A stretch of 64,000 bases of DNA from Aporrectodea caliginosa (lineage: Eukaryota; Annelida; Clitellata; Crassiclitellata; Lumbricidae), in contig JACEVL010000153.1 of NCBI GenBank assembly GCA_020284085.1, positions 1,211,637 through 1,275,636 on the forward strand, read 5' to 3'. The position numbers and the translations under genes were made by a program. Position 1 is the stretch's first letter; the number at the start of each line of letters is the position of its first letter. Below, piece after piece: positions 35,445 through 47,075 of this stretch. The notes below the pieces were generated by a model. That model saw nothing but the letters and a program-made list of their open reading frames with translations, was not told the DNA's origin and did no database searches.

Positions 35445-36345
35445 CTTCTTCTTCTTCTTCTTCTTCTTCTTCTTCTTCTTCTTCTTCTTCTTCTTCTTCT
35501 TCTTCTTCTTCTTCTTCTTCTTCTTTTCTTCTTCTTCTTCTTTCTTCTTCTTCTTCTTCTTCTTCTTCTTCTTCTTCTTCTTCTTCTTCTTCTTCTTCTT
35601 CTTCTTCTTCTTCTTCTTCTTCAGATTCTTCTTCTTCGTATTCTTCTTCTTCGTATTCTTCTTCTTCGTATTCTTCTTCTTCTTCTTCTTCTTCTTCTTC
35701 TTCTTCTTCTTCTTCTTCTTCTTCTTCTATTCTTCTTCTTCTTCTTCTTCTTCTTCTTCTTCTTCTTCTTCTTCTTCTTCTTCTTCTTCTTCTTCTTCTT
35801 CGTATTCTTCGTATTCTTCTTCTTCGTATTCTTCTTCGTATTCTTCTTCTTCGTGTATTCTTCTTCTTCGTATTCTTCTTCTTCGTATTCTTCTTCTTCA
35901 TATTCTTCTTCGTATTCTTCTTCTTCTTCTATCTTCTTCTTCGTATTCTTCTTCGTATTCTTCTTCATTCGCGTTCTTCTTCGTATTCTTCTGCACATTC
36001 TTCTTCGCAGTCTTCTTCTTCGTATTCTTATTCTTCTTCGTATTTTTCTTCGTATTCTTCTTCGTATTCTTCTTCGCGTTCTTCTTCGCATTCTTCTGCA
36101 CATTCTTCTTCGCAGTCTTCTTCTTCGTATTCTTATTCTTCTTCGTATTTTTCTTCGTATTCTTCTTCGTATTCTTCTTCGCGTTCTTCTTGGCATTCTT
36201 CTGCACATTCTTCTTCGCAGTCTTCTTCTTCTTCGCATTCTTCTTCGCATTCTTCTTCGCATTCTTCTTCACATTCTTCTGCGCATTATTCATCTGCTTC
36301 GCTTTGTTCTTCTTTCTTTTGCCTTCTTCTTCTTGCGATATGCAT
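35398..36345. repeat. (TTC)n expansion with 105-bp higher-order units
   Basis: About 950 bp of TTC repeats, pure at first and later interspersed with TTCGTATTC, GCATTC and CTGCACATTC variants. CTGCACATTC recurs at 35991, 36096 and 36201, a 105-bp higher-order period. The poly-Ser/Phe/Leu and Arg/Glu/Lys ORFs of up to 404 codons on both strands are translations of this repeat. Confidence 0.97.
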
Positions 36346-36359
36346 ACTAACCGTTGTAA

Positions 36360-37165
36360 ATACTGACCAGCTTTTTCGATGGTTTTATCTTGCGGTAGTA
36401 GTTTCAATATTTTCCGAGAAATTTTGTTTTGCATTGATGCATCTGGACTAATTACTCTATCGAAACAAATTTTATTAAGTAATTGGTAGCATTATTTGCC
36501 TTACCGAACCTTAGTGTTCGTAATTTTCCACTTGCTGTACATTTCCAGATCTTGCCTTACTTCATGAAGTAATGCGTTGAAAATGCAAGTTTCGTTCTGT
36601 ATGAAACTATAGAAAATGATAATCAAGAGGGTTAATATAATGGCAACGAACATTAACTTTGTTAATAGCATATTGCTGAAATTGCATGATTTTAGGTTTT
36701 GTAAAAGGAAACCTGCAACTCTTTACTCTTTCGGTTGTATATTCCTGTTTACGGAGTCGCGCCACTGTCACTAAAGAATAATCTTGCGTGAAATCAATAC
36801 AATTTTCCATTCACTATAGTTATAGAATATAGAGTATAGACAAATAATTATGGCAACTCAATGTTTTACGGTATTCTATTGAAGTGATTCAGCGCTTAAA
36901 AAGTGTCATATTGTGTCATCAGTAGGCTAATTAAAATATCAGCAAATTTGTTATTCTCATTAAACTAGCACTTACAGGACAATTTGTGAGTGCTCTGTAA
37001 ATAAGATAATTAGAATCCTTCATTACATTCTAATCATGTAATAACAAGTTTATATCGCGTTGTATTTGTAGCTGCTTGTGTCAGAAGTGTGTCCTTTGTT
37101 TGCACCCGTGATGCTTCGCATTCAATTACCAGCAGATGACACCAATGTAACGTCTAACTAATTTT
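36360..37165. other. No recognisable feature
   Basis: Intronic AT-rich sequence. No exon-like block was found, although a missing TRPM linker exon could lie here. Confidence 0.4.
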
Positions 37166-37169
37166 TTTA

Positions 37170-37192
37170 AATTTACAGTATTATTATTATTA

Positions 37193-37261
<69 letters not shown>

Positions 37262-37290
37262 TTGCTGTTGTTGTTTTTTTATTACAGGTA

Positions 37291-37385
<95 letters not shown>

Positions 37386-37386
37386 G
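37170..37386. repeat. (ATT)n microsatellite
   Basis: Two long ATT arrays around a GTTGTTGTTTTTTTATTACAG interruption (shown here by its ends GTTGTTG and ATTACAG). Confidence 0.97.
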
Positions 37387-37449
37387 TTTTTACAGCAGTT
37401 TTATATAGCGCGTTATTCAAGACAGTCTACTCAGGAGCTCCAAGTCAAA

Positions 37450-37945
37450 TGAAATGTTATGTAATGTAATTAGCAACTTCTATTTCGCCGATGTCTAATG
37501 AACAAGGCATCAACCGATGGCACACCAAAACCAAGCCGTAATCAGGTCAACATCCAAAATATCAGTCCGTATGAGACCTCATAGAGACAGCCTAAGGTGG
37601 ATAAGCAGTTTGAAAGCGGTAAGTTTTAAGCCGAGAACGAAATGACACAAGCGACTGAGCACAGCGTACAGACACAGGAAGAGAGTTCCAAAAGTAGGTC
37701 CAGCAACTGAAAATGCTCGTTTGCCAAGAACAGTTCTTGATTTCGGTATGACCAGACAAAGATGATCAGATGATCTAATTGAATAATGATAAGTCTGGGG
37801 AATAAGAACTGATTTTAAACATTGTGGTTGGCCAAACAGGACAGTCTTAAGACAAGAGATGAACAGACCAGAGTGCCCTATTGGCGTCAGACGCAGTGCC
37901 ACCGGGAGCCCATTCCAGGTCACCAGGCTAGCCACAGAGAAGGCT
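37450..37945 (-). mobile_element. LINE C-terminus and 3' UTR, second family copy
   Basis: The minus translation gives TWNGLPVALRLTPIGH, FISCLKTVLFGQPQCLKS, and VIPKSRTVLGKRAFSVAGPT. The VIPKSRTVLG block and the 3' UTR (GCCATCGGTTGATGCCTTGT and a TTGCTAATTAC end, read on the minus strand) match 23425-24205. Frameshifted and 5'-truncated. Confidence 0.87.
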
Positions 37946-38527
37946 ATTTTGTGTGACTACCATGAATAGACAACCAATACCTAAATAGCGTATCAGCATA
38001 CAAAGTATAATAGCCTACCTTAAGTTACCAAATAACGTTATGATAACATAAGCAAATAGTTTAAAACTAGCAATGACAGAGAATTAATGTCAATGAAGAA
38101 TCTAGAAGAATAAACTGCTCCACTAACAAGGTCCCTGTTGCTAAGATAGTTGCAATATGTAGAAGTGTATAATTATATCAGCCGCAATCAGCTGTTTACT
38201 TTTACCCTTAAATAAATAGACGCTGGAAAATTAATGTGCTTTTCTATTGGGAATTAGTAGGCCTACTATAAGGAATGCCAGGTTATCAGACGTAAAAAAC
38301 TGTTTCACATCAGTTTTCAAATTCTATTCAGAATGATAAACAGAACAGCGCGACCGCTAAAGGATGCAAGTAAGAGATTAGTTTATTCTGCTATCTATAT
38401 TATCATTGAGCTTACAGCTGATTTTTCGTATCATTTGACAGTTCCTCACGTAATCCTGCTCTCCAAATCTTTGCTTCTGCTTTTAATTAGGCCTATGTTC
38501 AGTACGGTATAGTTACTGTTTCTGGAA

Positions 38528-38700
38528 TAGGTTGCCTAGCAACCTCCGTAATGAGCTACTTGGTCTTTCATTGCCCCTTTTCCGCAGGCGTTTGAAAACC
38601 ATTCTTTTCGATCGCGGTTTGGTGTTGTCAGGTCGGGAGCGCCTCTGAGGAGTATTTCTTTAAGTGGCGCTATATAAATTTAAGATTACGATTACGATTA
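38528..38700 (+). mobile_element. CR1/Rex1-like LINE 3' end
   Basis: WNRLPSNLRNELLGLSL, then FRRRLKTILFDRG, a stop, then GTGGCGCTATATAAATTT and an ATTACG-type tail. These are the final codons and 3' UTR of a LINE copy. Confidence 0.85.
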
Positions 38701-39054
38701 GTAATTGACTTCTATATCCTTATCAGACAGAATTCTTCTACTTGCCACAAGTCAACAGCTCCACAACTTTTAATGACTGTGCGAAATGCTCGTTGACCGC
38801 AATGAATATATCGTACTCGGAGTTTGGGCATAATTTTTGCTTTACCATGTCTTTCCTGACCATGCTTAGACTATAATAATATGTGAATCAAATCACTCTT
38901 GTATGCAACTTCTAACTGGTGTCAGAAAGAGATATTAAAACTAAAAATGGTCTAAAATTCTGTTGTCAGAGGATTTACAACCCTTAAGACTAGCAGATTA
39001 TGAGTTTTATTTTAAGCGAAAATCGATTGATGCCTGAGGCACCAGAAGAACGGG

Positions 39055-39910
39055 TTCTAGGACGTTTCGTCAAAGGACTGTTCGTCAATGACTATTCGTC
39101 AAGTGGACGTTTCGTCAACGGACGATTCGTCAACGGACTTTCGTCCAAGGGAAATAATAAACTTTTTCCAGTGGAATCAAACGATATTATACTGTATCCT
39201 AGCCGGTGAGATGATGTAAGCCATTTTCTTGCACATATCACGAGCTCTCAATTTTAACTGGAAGTTGGATTTGATGAAAATATTTCTTTATTCAAATAGA
39301 AGTTGGATTGATGACAGCTGTCATGGACATTGGTAGACTGCCAGTCACTGCCTACTTCCCAACGTAAAGCACGGCATTGAAAAGATGGTATTCATTTACC
39401 AGCCTAAACTATGGTTTTACCACAGATCGTTTCATCATTTGATATAGCCTACATGGCATTTTAATACCAATGTCCATTATAACTGTAATCAATCCAACTT
39501 CAATTTATGCAAGTATTATTTTAGTCAATCCGACTTCCAGTTTCACCAAAAACTATTTTCATCAGTCCAACTTCTACTTTCCAAACAAATATTTCCATCA
39601 AACGAACTTCTATTTCCGCAAGAATTATTTTTATCAATCCGACTTCTAATTTCACAAAAAACTATTAAATTTTCCATCAATCCAACTATTACTTTAAAAA
39701 AATTATTTTCATCAATCCAACTTCTATTTAGGGAAGAGTTATTATCATCAATCCAACTTCAATTGTATGTATTGCGCACCTGCTGTCACCCTTAAAATGG
39801 GCTAGCAATCCTTTTATTGGTCAACGAGAATTAATTACCAATTCCGTTTGACGAACAGTCCGTTGACGAATAGTCCGTTGACGAATCGTCCGTTGACGAA
39901 ACGTCCGCAT
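39055..39910 (+). mobile_element. Foldback element with GGACGTTTCGTCAAC end arrays (copy A)
   Basis: The left end holds five or more units such as GGACGTTTCGTCAACGGAC and GGACGATTCGTCAACGGAC (39060-39140). The right end holds the inverse, TCCGTTGACGAATAGTCCG and TCCGTTGACGAAACGTCC (39850-39905). Inside, GAAGTTGGATTTGATGAAAA units face right (39255-39320) and AATCCAACTTC units face left (39480-39770), so the core is also inverted. The sequence between left array and core (CCAGTGGAATCAAACG) recurs inverted in the copy at 44450, showing a defined element with distinct ends. No protein. Confidence 0.88.
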
Positions 39911-40547
39911 ACCATTAAAAGCCATAAGATTAGATTATTGACTTGGGTGATTTGCATTTGTCATATTGATGCTTTAGAAATAATAGACCACATTATAAGC
40001 TAGCGATTATAATAAAGCGATCTTTCCATATTTTTTTCAGAGGATGTGCGATCCCTTTATTTGCAACTGCTAGCACAGACTTCCAGTGGAGTTCCCAGAG
40101 CTACGCTATTGGGAGGGGCAAAGTAGAGGATCTGAGGAATTCCAGCTAAGTAAAGAGGCAGGACTTTTGTAAAAGCGGGACTTTTTCATTTTTAACTATT
40201 TTTGTGCTAAAAATTCAACAAGTTCTGAATTTCCCAGTTTCAACAGTAGGCCTTCATGAATGTGTCTAACTTGATATAGGCCTACAGTCGTTTTTCTTAT
40301 AGGTTTAAATAAAACAAAGCCTGAACAAATAGCCTACTGCATTTTATTTGATTACATTCAGTCATTTGAAATTATTGAAATATTTTAGGTTTGGTTCACG
40401 TTTTTAGTAGTTAGTGGTTTTTTTCACTCATTTTTATAAACAGGTTGAATTCTTAGGCGCTTCCTTACCGAAAAAGAAGTTGGCCGGGGCAGTAAATTAT
40501 TAAACCTGCCTCTCTACGCCTGCTAGATATTGAAACTTTGCACTTCT

Positions 40548-40690
40548 ATGGTCTAGCTGATTGGTTTTGAGCACTCATCTTGCAACACGAAACGTGGGAG
40601 TTCGAATCTCCCCTAAGATAAAAACAAATGCTGCTCACTTATGTAGGCAACCACGTACATTGTACAATCGTGCTGCAATGCAGGCCCAAC
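40548..40690 (+). mobile_element. tRNA-like SINE candidate
   Basis: TGGTCTAGCTGATTGG resembles an A-box/D-arm and GGGAGTTCGAATCTCCC forms a perfect 5-bp T-arm with B box. The segment preceding TGGTC does not pair as an acceptor stem, and about 100 bp of unrelated sequence follows, so a SINE head is preferred over a functional tRNA. Confidence 0.45.
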
Positions 40691-41023
40691 ACGGTTGGTG
40701 ATGCACAAACGCACTGAATATAGGTATTTTAATCCTACACATTTTGTGCATCACGTTTTCATCCATGTCTGGTCGTAGATTTCTGTATTATTCTGAATGG
40801 GATGACCACGAACTTCTACGTGCAGCATAGAAGCTTCGCTATGACTATTACAAGAGCACCTTGTTCTTACTTTACCTATATTACCATGGATTCGTCCTGA
40901 TGTATCTTAAACCATTTTATCCGATCCTCAAATTCTGTCATTGGGTCGGAAGGACCTCTGACAAATCTCTGATAGATCTTGGAGAGACGCCATATTAATT
41001 TGAAATCAAAATTACTACAATGT

Positions 41024-41244
41024 CAATGGCGTAACTAGGTTTTTTTGCTTTTTCGTCTGTAACCCTCATTTTGCGCCCCCCTACTACGTCTATTTCGCAA
41101 CTGTCTCTAAAATTTCTCTATTTTTTGCTTTAAAAACCTAAAATTTCTCTATTTTCTTACAAAAACATTGTCAAAAAACCTCATTTTGCGCCCCCCCCAG
41201 TCTGCGCCCGGGGGCGGCCGCCCCTGCCCCTCGTTACACCACTG
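41024..41244. mobile_element. hAT MITE, 221 bp, perfect 8-bp TSD
   Basis: Ends CAATGGCGTAACTAGG and CCTCGTTACACCACTG form inverted repeats. TACAATGT lies immediately outside both ends (41016-41023 and 41245-41252). The inside is non-coding with internal direct repeats (CTAAAATTTCTCTATTTT twice; CCTCATTTTGCGCCCCCC twice). Termini and TSD length fit hAT. Confidence 0.93.
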
Positions 41245-41689
41245 TACAATGTAACGTCTGGATAGACTAGTGACAGCTATGAAATGCAAGACATATTCAT
41301 ACTTTTGGACACGTACTTAAAATATTTCCTGTCTTTGAGTGAGCTATCTGTTTATTGACAACCTCGCTCAGAATGGCCGTGCCTACGTTATGACGTCACA
41401 CTATTCTTTCAGAGCCTTCCTCCATACTGTATGGAGGCCTAAGTTTAGCTCTGCGAGATCTTTCTCCACGACTCTAATCCATAATATATATAGTCCTAGT
41501 TCGACCTCGTGGTCTTCTCAAATCTGTACGGGAATTGTTCATGGTGGCATTATTTACACATGGCCCTCGTCTTCTGGAGCGCGGGTAGTAATGTCCAAAA
41601 TCCACAGACTCAGTCTTCAGCCATACTTCGCTGTTCTCCTCTTGATCATATTGTACAGTTTGAAACACACTAGAAATTAAAATGTAAAA

Positions 41690-41777
41690 TTTGTGATTAT
41701 ATGCCATAGAATGTAAACCAGAATGCGGTTAGCAATTGGTGCAATAAAGGATATACTTATTTACTTACTTACTTATT
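41690..41777 (+). repeat. 3' end of a dispersed repeat (copy 2)
   Basis: TGTAAACCAGAATGCGGTTA, then AATAAAGGATATACTTA and TTAC repeats, matching 8400-8470. Confidence 0.6.
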
Positions 41778-41839
41778 ATTGCTCACCTGTTCCGAGCAGA
41801 GGATGTGCAGGATCATCCTGAAGAATAGCATATTGAACG

Positions 41840-42260
41840 CCTCGAGTTTACTGCTCAGGACGTCTCTGATGGACCATATATCGCACTGTAGATGAATCGT
41901 GGCAGCACAAGCTGCAGAGCTTGCAAGCTATAGAGCTGCATGTTCAGCTGAACTCTAAAACCCCAGCTATTATAGGATCGGGCGAACTTCTGTTTACACG
42001 AACCACTAGACACTGTATGGCTGCCGATGTAGGTAAAGACTTCAGCAACCTGCAGCTCATTGCCTGCAAACTTTGGCAGTAGGCTTACTTGGTCAAATGA
42101 ATGTTTCGACGTGGTTTGGCTCAGCGACAGAAGTAAAATCTCTAATATTTCAACCAGGAATGAAGCATCATCTGCATGATCTAGGTCTTTAAAGACTTCT
42201 TCCCAGTTTTTGGCGCTTATCATACCGCAGCGGTGAACTAAGAAGTGCCTCCCTATTTAT
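41840..42260 (-). mobile_element. RTE-like LINE RT fragment
   Basis: The minus translation has DLDHADDASFLVEILEILLL (the xADD catalytic block, here HADD in place of YADD), then QVAEVFTYIGSHTVSSGS, the FxYLGSxI block after the palm. This order is diagnostic of endonuclease-RT LINEs of the RTE/L1-related type. The C-terminal part follows in degraded form. Confidence 0.85.
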
Positions 42261-43399
42261 TGACTCGAATTCGGCCTTCAAGTCTACATATTAGCAATCC
42301 CAAGCGGTTGCTGGTACTCGCCCCGGGTCTGGATGAGAGTGTTTAAGATGAAAATCCTGTTTGTTGTGGACCTGTGTGAAGTAAAATCACTTTTACCTTT
42401 CATGAGACCGACGGAAGAGTGATTTCACAATAGTTTTTTCTTTGCATTCCCTCCAGCAGCAACCTGCCTTTGTACAGAGCCAAAGTATAATCCCTCTTCT
42501 CCAGTCAGTCGTCTGTCTTGCATGGCATTCCTGAAGATGTTCTATTTGGTGCGACCTTCCAAACTTGTGACACTACAACGTCAGCCTCATAGGCATTCTA
42601 ACAACGAGGTATTGTAGGAACCTGATGCTTTATCACTTAGGCGCCCTGGCACGAGTCATGTTAACCTTGAACGTGGTCGAAAGAGTAGTTACAACCGCTC
42701 GATGATCTGAGTCGCAGTCCAGTCTGCACGAGATTACATTTAGTAACTGCCCTTTGTTGATGGATCAAGACTATAGGAAGGAAATGTCAAACCACTTAGC
42801 GGTACCCCTAAAAAACTCACCGGATTTGCACAAACCCCAGAGCCAATCCTGGGCAGCTGTTGGGGCGTCGCTAATGCAGACTTCGTGCATTATTCTGTCA
42901 TTTGGAACCATAGAACCTTAAGTGATTCTTCACGTTGGACCTAAGTTGTTACTTATATTGCGACTTTTATGAGACTGGCTATTTTATTAAATTTCATGTC
43001 GAGAGATTTTATACTTACATTGCAGATGCCTGAGCCGTGCGCCATTTTTAACACGCGTTATTTCTAACTGCTGCTCTCTGGATTATTAAATTTTACTGTC
43101 CAATATTTTGAGATGTACATTAAACTATAAGAGAAAGAAAAGAGCAACACCACATCAGAATGCGAAGACTCGAATGAATCGTATCCACAAAGAATGAAGA
43201 GCCAACTGATGAAAGAAAGAAAAATATGACGGTAATCACGACGTTCTTAATTGTCTTGTTCTGTCATCGGATTAAGAAGACGGGCGTTGATGGAAATGCA
43301 GACCGGAAAAAGACTAAGTTCAAAGTACTAAGTTTTCATGACGACTTGTTGAGGAATCTGCTAAACAGATGATCATTAACGAGAAAATTTACATTTCAG
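42261..43399. other. Probable older LINE remains, nothing firm
   Basis: The left part may be the upstream RT region of the adjoining minus-strand LINE, but no motif is clear. No exon could be placed. Confidence 0.35.
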
Positions 43400-43472
43400 A
43401 TTTGTGCGCACTTTTTACCCGAAAGTTAGAAGTTTCATAGACACTCCACTTGTCAAATTTTCCTACGGATTT
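43400..43472 (+). CDS. TRPM exon: segment leading into S1
   Basis: Acceptor TTTACATTTCAG and donor GTAAGT frame 73 bp. One base is followed by FVRTFYPKVRSFIDTPLVKF, then SYGF. This aligns with the TRPM motif FYxAPxxKFWxxx immediately before S1. The end is phase 0, and the next exon continues ISYIAYLTLF without a gap. The incoming phase needs two bases, whereas 34622-34853 ends in phase 0, so at least one linker exon lies between and was not found. Confidence 0.87.
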
Positions 43473-44449
43473 GTAAGTAATCTCATTTCTATGTTCAATA
43501 ATTATGATAGACTTTCCCTCAGATATTACTTTTTCGTATATGACTAAATATTAAAATGCCATACCAACAGCAAATCGAGCCTACCCATTCCTTTCTTCTC
43601 GCTTAAACCTTCCTCTTTGGACAGTCAGCCCCCTTTTCACCTACGAGTGAACTTTTCAGTTTTATTCATCTTCTGCTTGATTTATGCTGGCGAAGAGATT
43701 CATAGACAAATTTATTTGTAATAATAATAATAGACAGGCTCCTATATAAATATTCGAGTGTATCCAACTAGTGCAGATAGCAGTAGTGGGAGTGTTATAA
43801 ATGGAGTGGGAGACTGGAGTAGAAGGGATGCAAATGGAGCTTCCTGTAGACTAACATGAGTCACGGGAGTAGTTTGAGTTGAGAAGGAAATTACAGTAGG
43901 ATAGGTTATGCATTAATACTAACTTATTAATTTGGTAATAAATGGTTTACTCCTGCAAACATCCAAAAGCAGAACTTGAAAGAAATGCACGGCCAACAGG
44001 CTACTGCCAGTGGTAACAATTACAGAAATTCTAGTGGCACGTTTGTTCGCCAGAATGTCATTTGCATGAAGAAATGCAGCAATGCTCCGTAACTGACTAC
44101 AAACTGTTTCAATTTTGATAATTCTACCCACTTATACGACCTTTTCTAAACAACTTTTTGTATACTATTCGTCGGATATCGACGACGTTCACGATCGCAT
44201 GGACACAACAGTATCTAAGACTTTCCTTACAATGACAGCCGTTGACATGTGCTTTGTCCGGCTGTATGCAGGTGATGGTGAAAACTGACGCTATCGGAAA
44301 AATAATCTGAGAAAAACTTGTTAGCAGGGACTGTATGCTAAAGTAAAGTTATCAAAGCATAAAGATTTTACAGAAAACTAAAGCTGCCATCATGGTCCTT
44401 AGGTACCGTAACTGGTAGCTACAGCGAAGCATCCCCGAACAACCGGTAT
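43473..44449. other. Intron, no recognisable feature
   Basis: No coding or repeat signal beyond short words. Confidence 0.4.
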
Positions 44450-44965
44450 GCGGACGTTTCGTCAAAGGACGATTCGTCAACGGACTGTTCGTGCAGGTGC
44501 GCAAAATACATGCAACTGAAGTTGGATTGGTGATAATAACTCTTCCTTAAGTAGAAGTTGGATTGATGAAAATAATTTTTGAAAACTAGAAGTCGGATTG
44601 ATGAAAATAATTCCTGCTATTTAAGCACAGAATTAGTTTCATCAATCCAACTTCTATTTCAGCAAAGACTTTCGTTTATCAATACGACTTCCATTTAAGC
44701 AAAGAATTAGTTTCATAAATCCAACTTCTATTTAAGGAAAGAATTATTTTCATCAATCCAACTTCCAGTTCAAATTGAGAGCGCGTAAAATGTGCAAGAA
44801 AATGGCTTACATAATCTGCCCCCTCCACCCCCATGCGAGGACATAATCCCCACCGGCTAGGATATAATTATATAATATCTTTTGATTCCACTGGAAAAAG
44901 TGTATTATTTCCCCTGGACGAACAGTCCGTTGACGAATCGTCCGTTGACGAAACGTCCCCAAACC
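44450..44965 (-). mobile_element. Foldback element with GGACGTTTCGTCAAC end arrays (copy B)
   Basis: The left end carries GGACGTTTCGTCAAAGGAC and GATTCGTCAACGGAC; the right end carries TCCGTTGACGAATCGTCCG and TTGACGAAACGTCC. The core has GAAGTTGGATTGATGAAAAT units then inverted ATCAATCCAACTTC units. Next to the right array, TTGATTCCACTGGAAAAAGT matches the inverse of sequence beside the left array of copy A, and GCAGGTGCGCAAAATACATG matches the inverse beside copy A's right array. The copies therefore lie in opposite orientations, about 5.4 kb apart in one intron region. Confidence 0.88.
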
Positions 44966-45018
44966 GAACAACCAGTCTGCCGGAGCAGCCCACAGATACT
45001 GAATGCCAGATAGTCAGT

Positions 45019-45024
<6 letters not shown>

Positions 45025-45062
<38 letters not shown>
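45025..45062. repeat. (TA)n microsatellite
   Basis: About 19 TA units, ending 60 bp before the acceptor of the S1-S2 exon. Confidence 0.95.
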
Positions 45063-45064
<2 letters not shown>

Positions 45065-45121
45065 AGATATAATGTAATTTTTGCGTGAAATGCAACGACC
45101 TTATGATTTGTTTTGTTTTAG

Positions 45122-45250
45122 ATTTCCTACATTGCCTATTTGACGCTTTTTTCAATTGTGATGTTAACTGACTTCTTGGAGAATATTAGTATATGGGAAT
45201 TGGTTCTCGATGGTTGGACATTTATTCTCGTCGTAGAAGAAGTTCAGCAG
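45122..45250 (+). CDS. TRPM exon: S1 and start of S2
   Basis: Acceptor TTTTGTTTTAG and donor GTAGGA enclose exactly 43 codons, phase 0 at both ends. ISYIAYLTLFSIVMLTDFLE is hydrophobic S1. DGWTFILVVEEVQQ matches the TRPM S2 block EWxLxxWxxxLxxEExRQ, including the acidic pair and final glutamine. Length and motif spacing are normal for the family. Confidence 0.94.
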
Positions 45251-46820
45251 GTAGGAAACACGCGCATTCAGATCACGCGGATTATAATGTAAATGATGCC
45301 ATCGTGGTTGAAGATAGTGAGAATAAACAATTACTGATAATTTACTAATGGCATACAGTACTTCATAGTTCATGGTAAAATGCTAATTAGTGACTGCGTA
45401 TTACGAGACACAAGCGTAAGAATTAGAACATGGGTCTAAGTACGTGCCAACGAGTCATTTTTTTATTAATTTCTTGGTCACTACCGTATTGTGCTAAATT
45501 AGTTTCGATCGTTAGGACTTCTAATGTGACCTAACATGTGTTCGCGCGTAAAATGTAGTCGTCCAAACAAGGGTTTCAGATTATCCAATTATAAAGGCCA
45601 AGAGAATCCGTGACACGATCGTTCTACATCGATGATGCTTTACGAACAATTATTGCGAAGAATGTAATTCTCCGCAGATCCGGTGACAGAAAGATACCGG
45701 GACACACCTGCGAATGATAGTTTGGTGTTTGGTTTCGTGTGCTGCGACTCTCTTCGCCGATCATAGTCCGGAAAATCCGAACATCCTGCCTAGCATCAGC
45801 TCTGGAGAGAAATCCGTCTGTTTACTCTTTGTGTCTGCTGGAACTCGCCAGTGGTGACCGTTCTAGCTTCGGAGCTCTGTTTCGTCATTGCTCAAGCTTT
45901 TTGCCTCAAGTGACTCCATAGTATCGTTGTGATTGGCATAGGAAGCACTTTAGCTAGGAACTCAAAAGGTGCAATCGTAAGTGTCCACAAACATACATGC
46001 ATTATTGTAGATACACACACATGCATGCACGCATACATGCATGGATTGCATGCATATTAGGGTGGTCCAAAAAAATTAAGTTGAAAATGCATTACTCCAC
46101 AAAACATGAGTCTGTATGCAAAATTTTGGAAAGATTGAATTATATTTAGTGGTCGCTAAGTTTTTCGGCTTTTTGCTTTCTAGTATGAACTTACAAAAAA
46201 AACATCTACATTTTTGATTTTTTCAAGTCAGTTATTTTGTTTCAACTCAGTTATTATTTTGAACAATAAACAGCTCAATTAAAAATATACTTATACTGCA
46301 GTGTGACTGCCTAGTCAGGCTGCATTAAATTTGTAATGCAATATAGTTTTGGATAATAATTAAGGAAGTTATCCAGTCTGCATAAATCCCGTCATTGAAG
46401 TTCGGCAAAACCCGCAACACGCGATTATTTCATGTTGCCTTTTTTGGAACAGAAAACATTGTCCGTAATTGTCCGAACCATGTCTCAATTTAACTACTTC
46501 AAGGATCACTACAAGTTGTTCACTAGAAACTCCTCTACCGCGATTCTGTTTTCTTGAACCTTGGGTCAACTGATATTAGACATCTCCTGCTCATCCAAGA
46601 TTTACTCGCCCGGTACCAAGGAATCAGCATATCACTCCCGTCCATAGATCACTCGATCATCGCATCCACTTCAAAGTGCAACCTAAGACATTCTACAATA
46701 CTCCCAGCCAATGTAGCGGTACGAAGTCTTCACCCTCCAACCACTCCCGCTTTACTCGATCATCGTACATCGACACTCTCATCCTTTCCCAATGACTACT
46801 CGTCTTTAGTTGTCGACATT
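45251..46820. other. Intron with little structure
   Basis: No exon. A block near 46062 starting AGGGTGGTCCAAAAAAAT resembles transposon termini of the AGGGTGGTTCAC kind seen at 11740, but no partner end was found. Confidence 0.4.
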
Positions 46821-46825
46821 TCTAT

Positions 46826-46882
46826 TGTAACTGGTTGCGGTCTGTCAACCTGTCACAAAATAAAACGAATATCTATCTATCT
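46826..46882 (+). mobile_element. 3' tail shared with SINE copy 1
   Basis: TGTAACTGGTTGCGGTCTGT, then CAACCTGTCAC, AATAAAACGAAT and ATCT repeats, matching the 3' end at 19210-19260. It may be the end of the LINE whose tail the SINE shares, or another SINE. Confidence 0.6.
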
Positions 46883-46992
46883 AACAGATCCATATGCCCA
46901 TTGACCCTGGAAGGATCTTCCTTCTGAAATCCGCAGATTCTCAATCCCCCATCAATATTGCCAACCATCATCTGCCTCAGACTCCTCCATCT

Positions 46993-46994
<2 letters not shown>

Positions 46995-47074
<80 letters not shown>

Positions 47075-47075
47075 G
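46995..47075. repeat. (ATC)n microsatellite
   Basis: About 26 pure ATC units. Poly-Ile, Ser and Asp ORFs here are artefacts. Confidence 0.97.

Noticed and set aside
35152..36451. ORFs of 389 and 404 codons, plus 165-213-codon ORFs on both strands
   Set aside because: They are translations of a TTC microsatellite in all frames (poly-Ser, Phe, Leu, Arg, Glu), with no unique sequence.
40548..40620. Functional tRNA gene
   Set aside because: T-arm is good, but the acceptor stem does not pair and there is no clear anticodon arm. Treated as a SINE head.
43165..43324. Candidate missing TRPM linker exon
   Set aside because: Frames meet stops or end in the wrong phase for the exon at 43400, and there is no conserved residue pattern.
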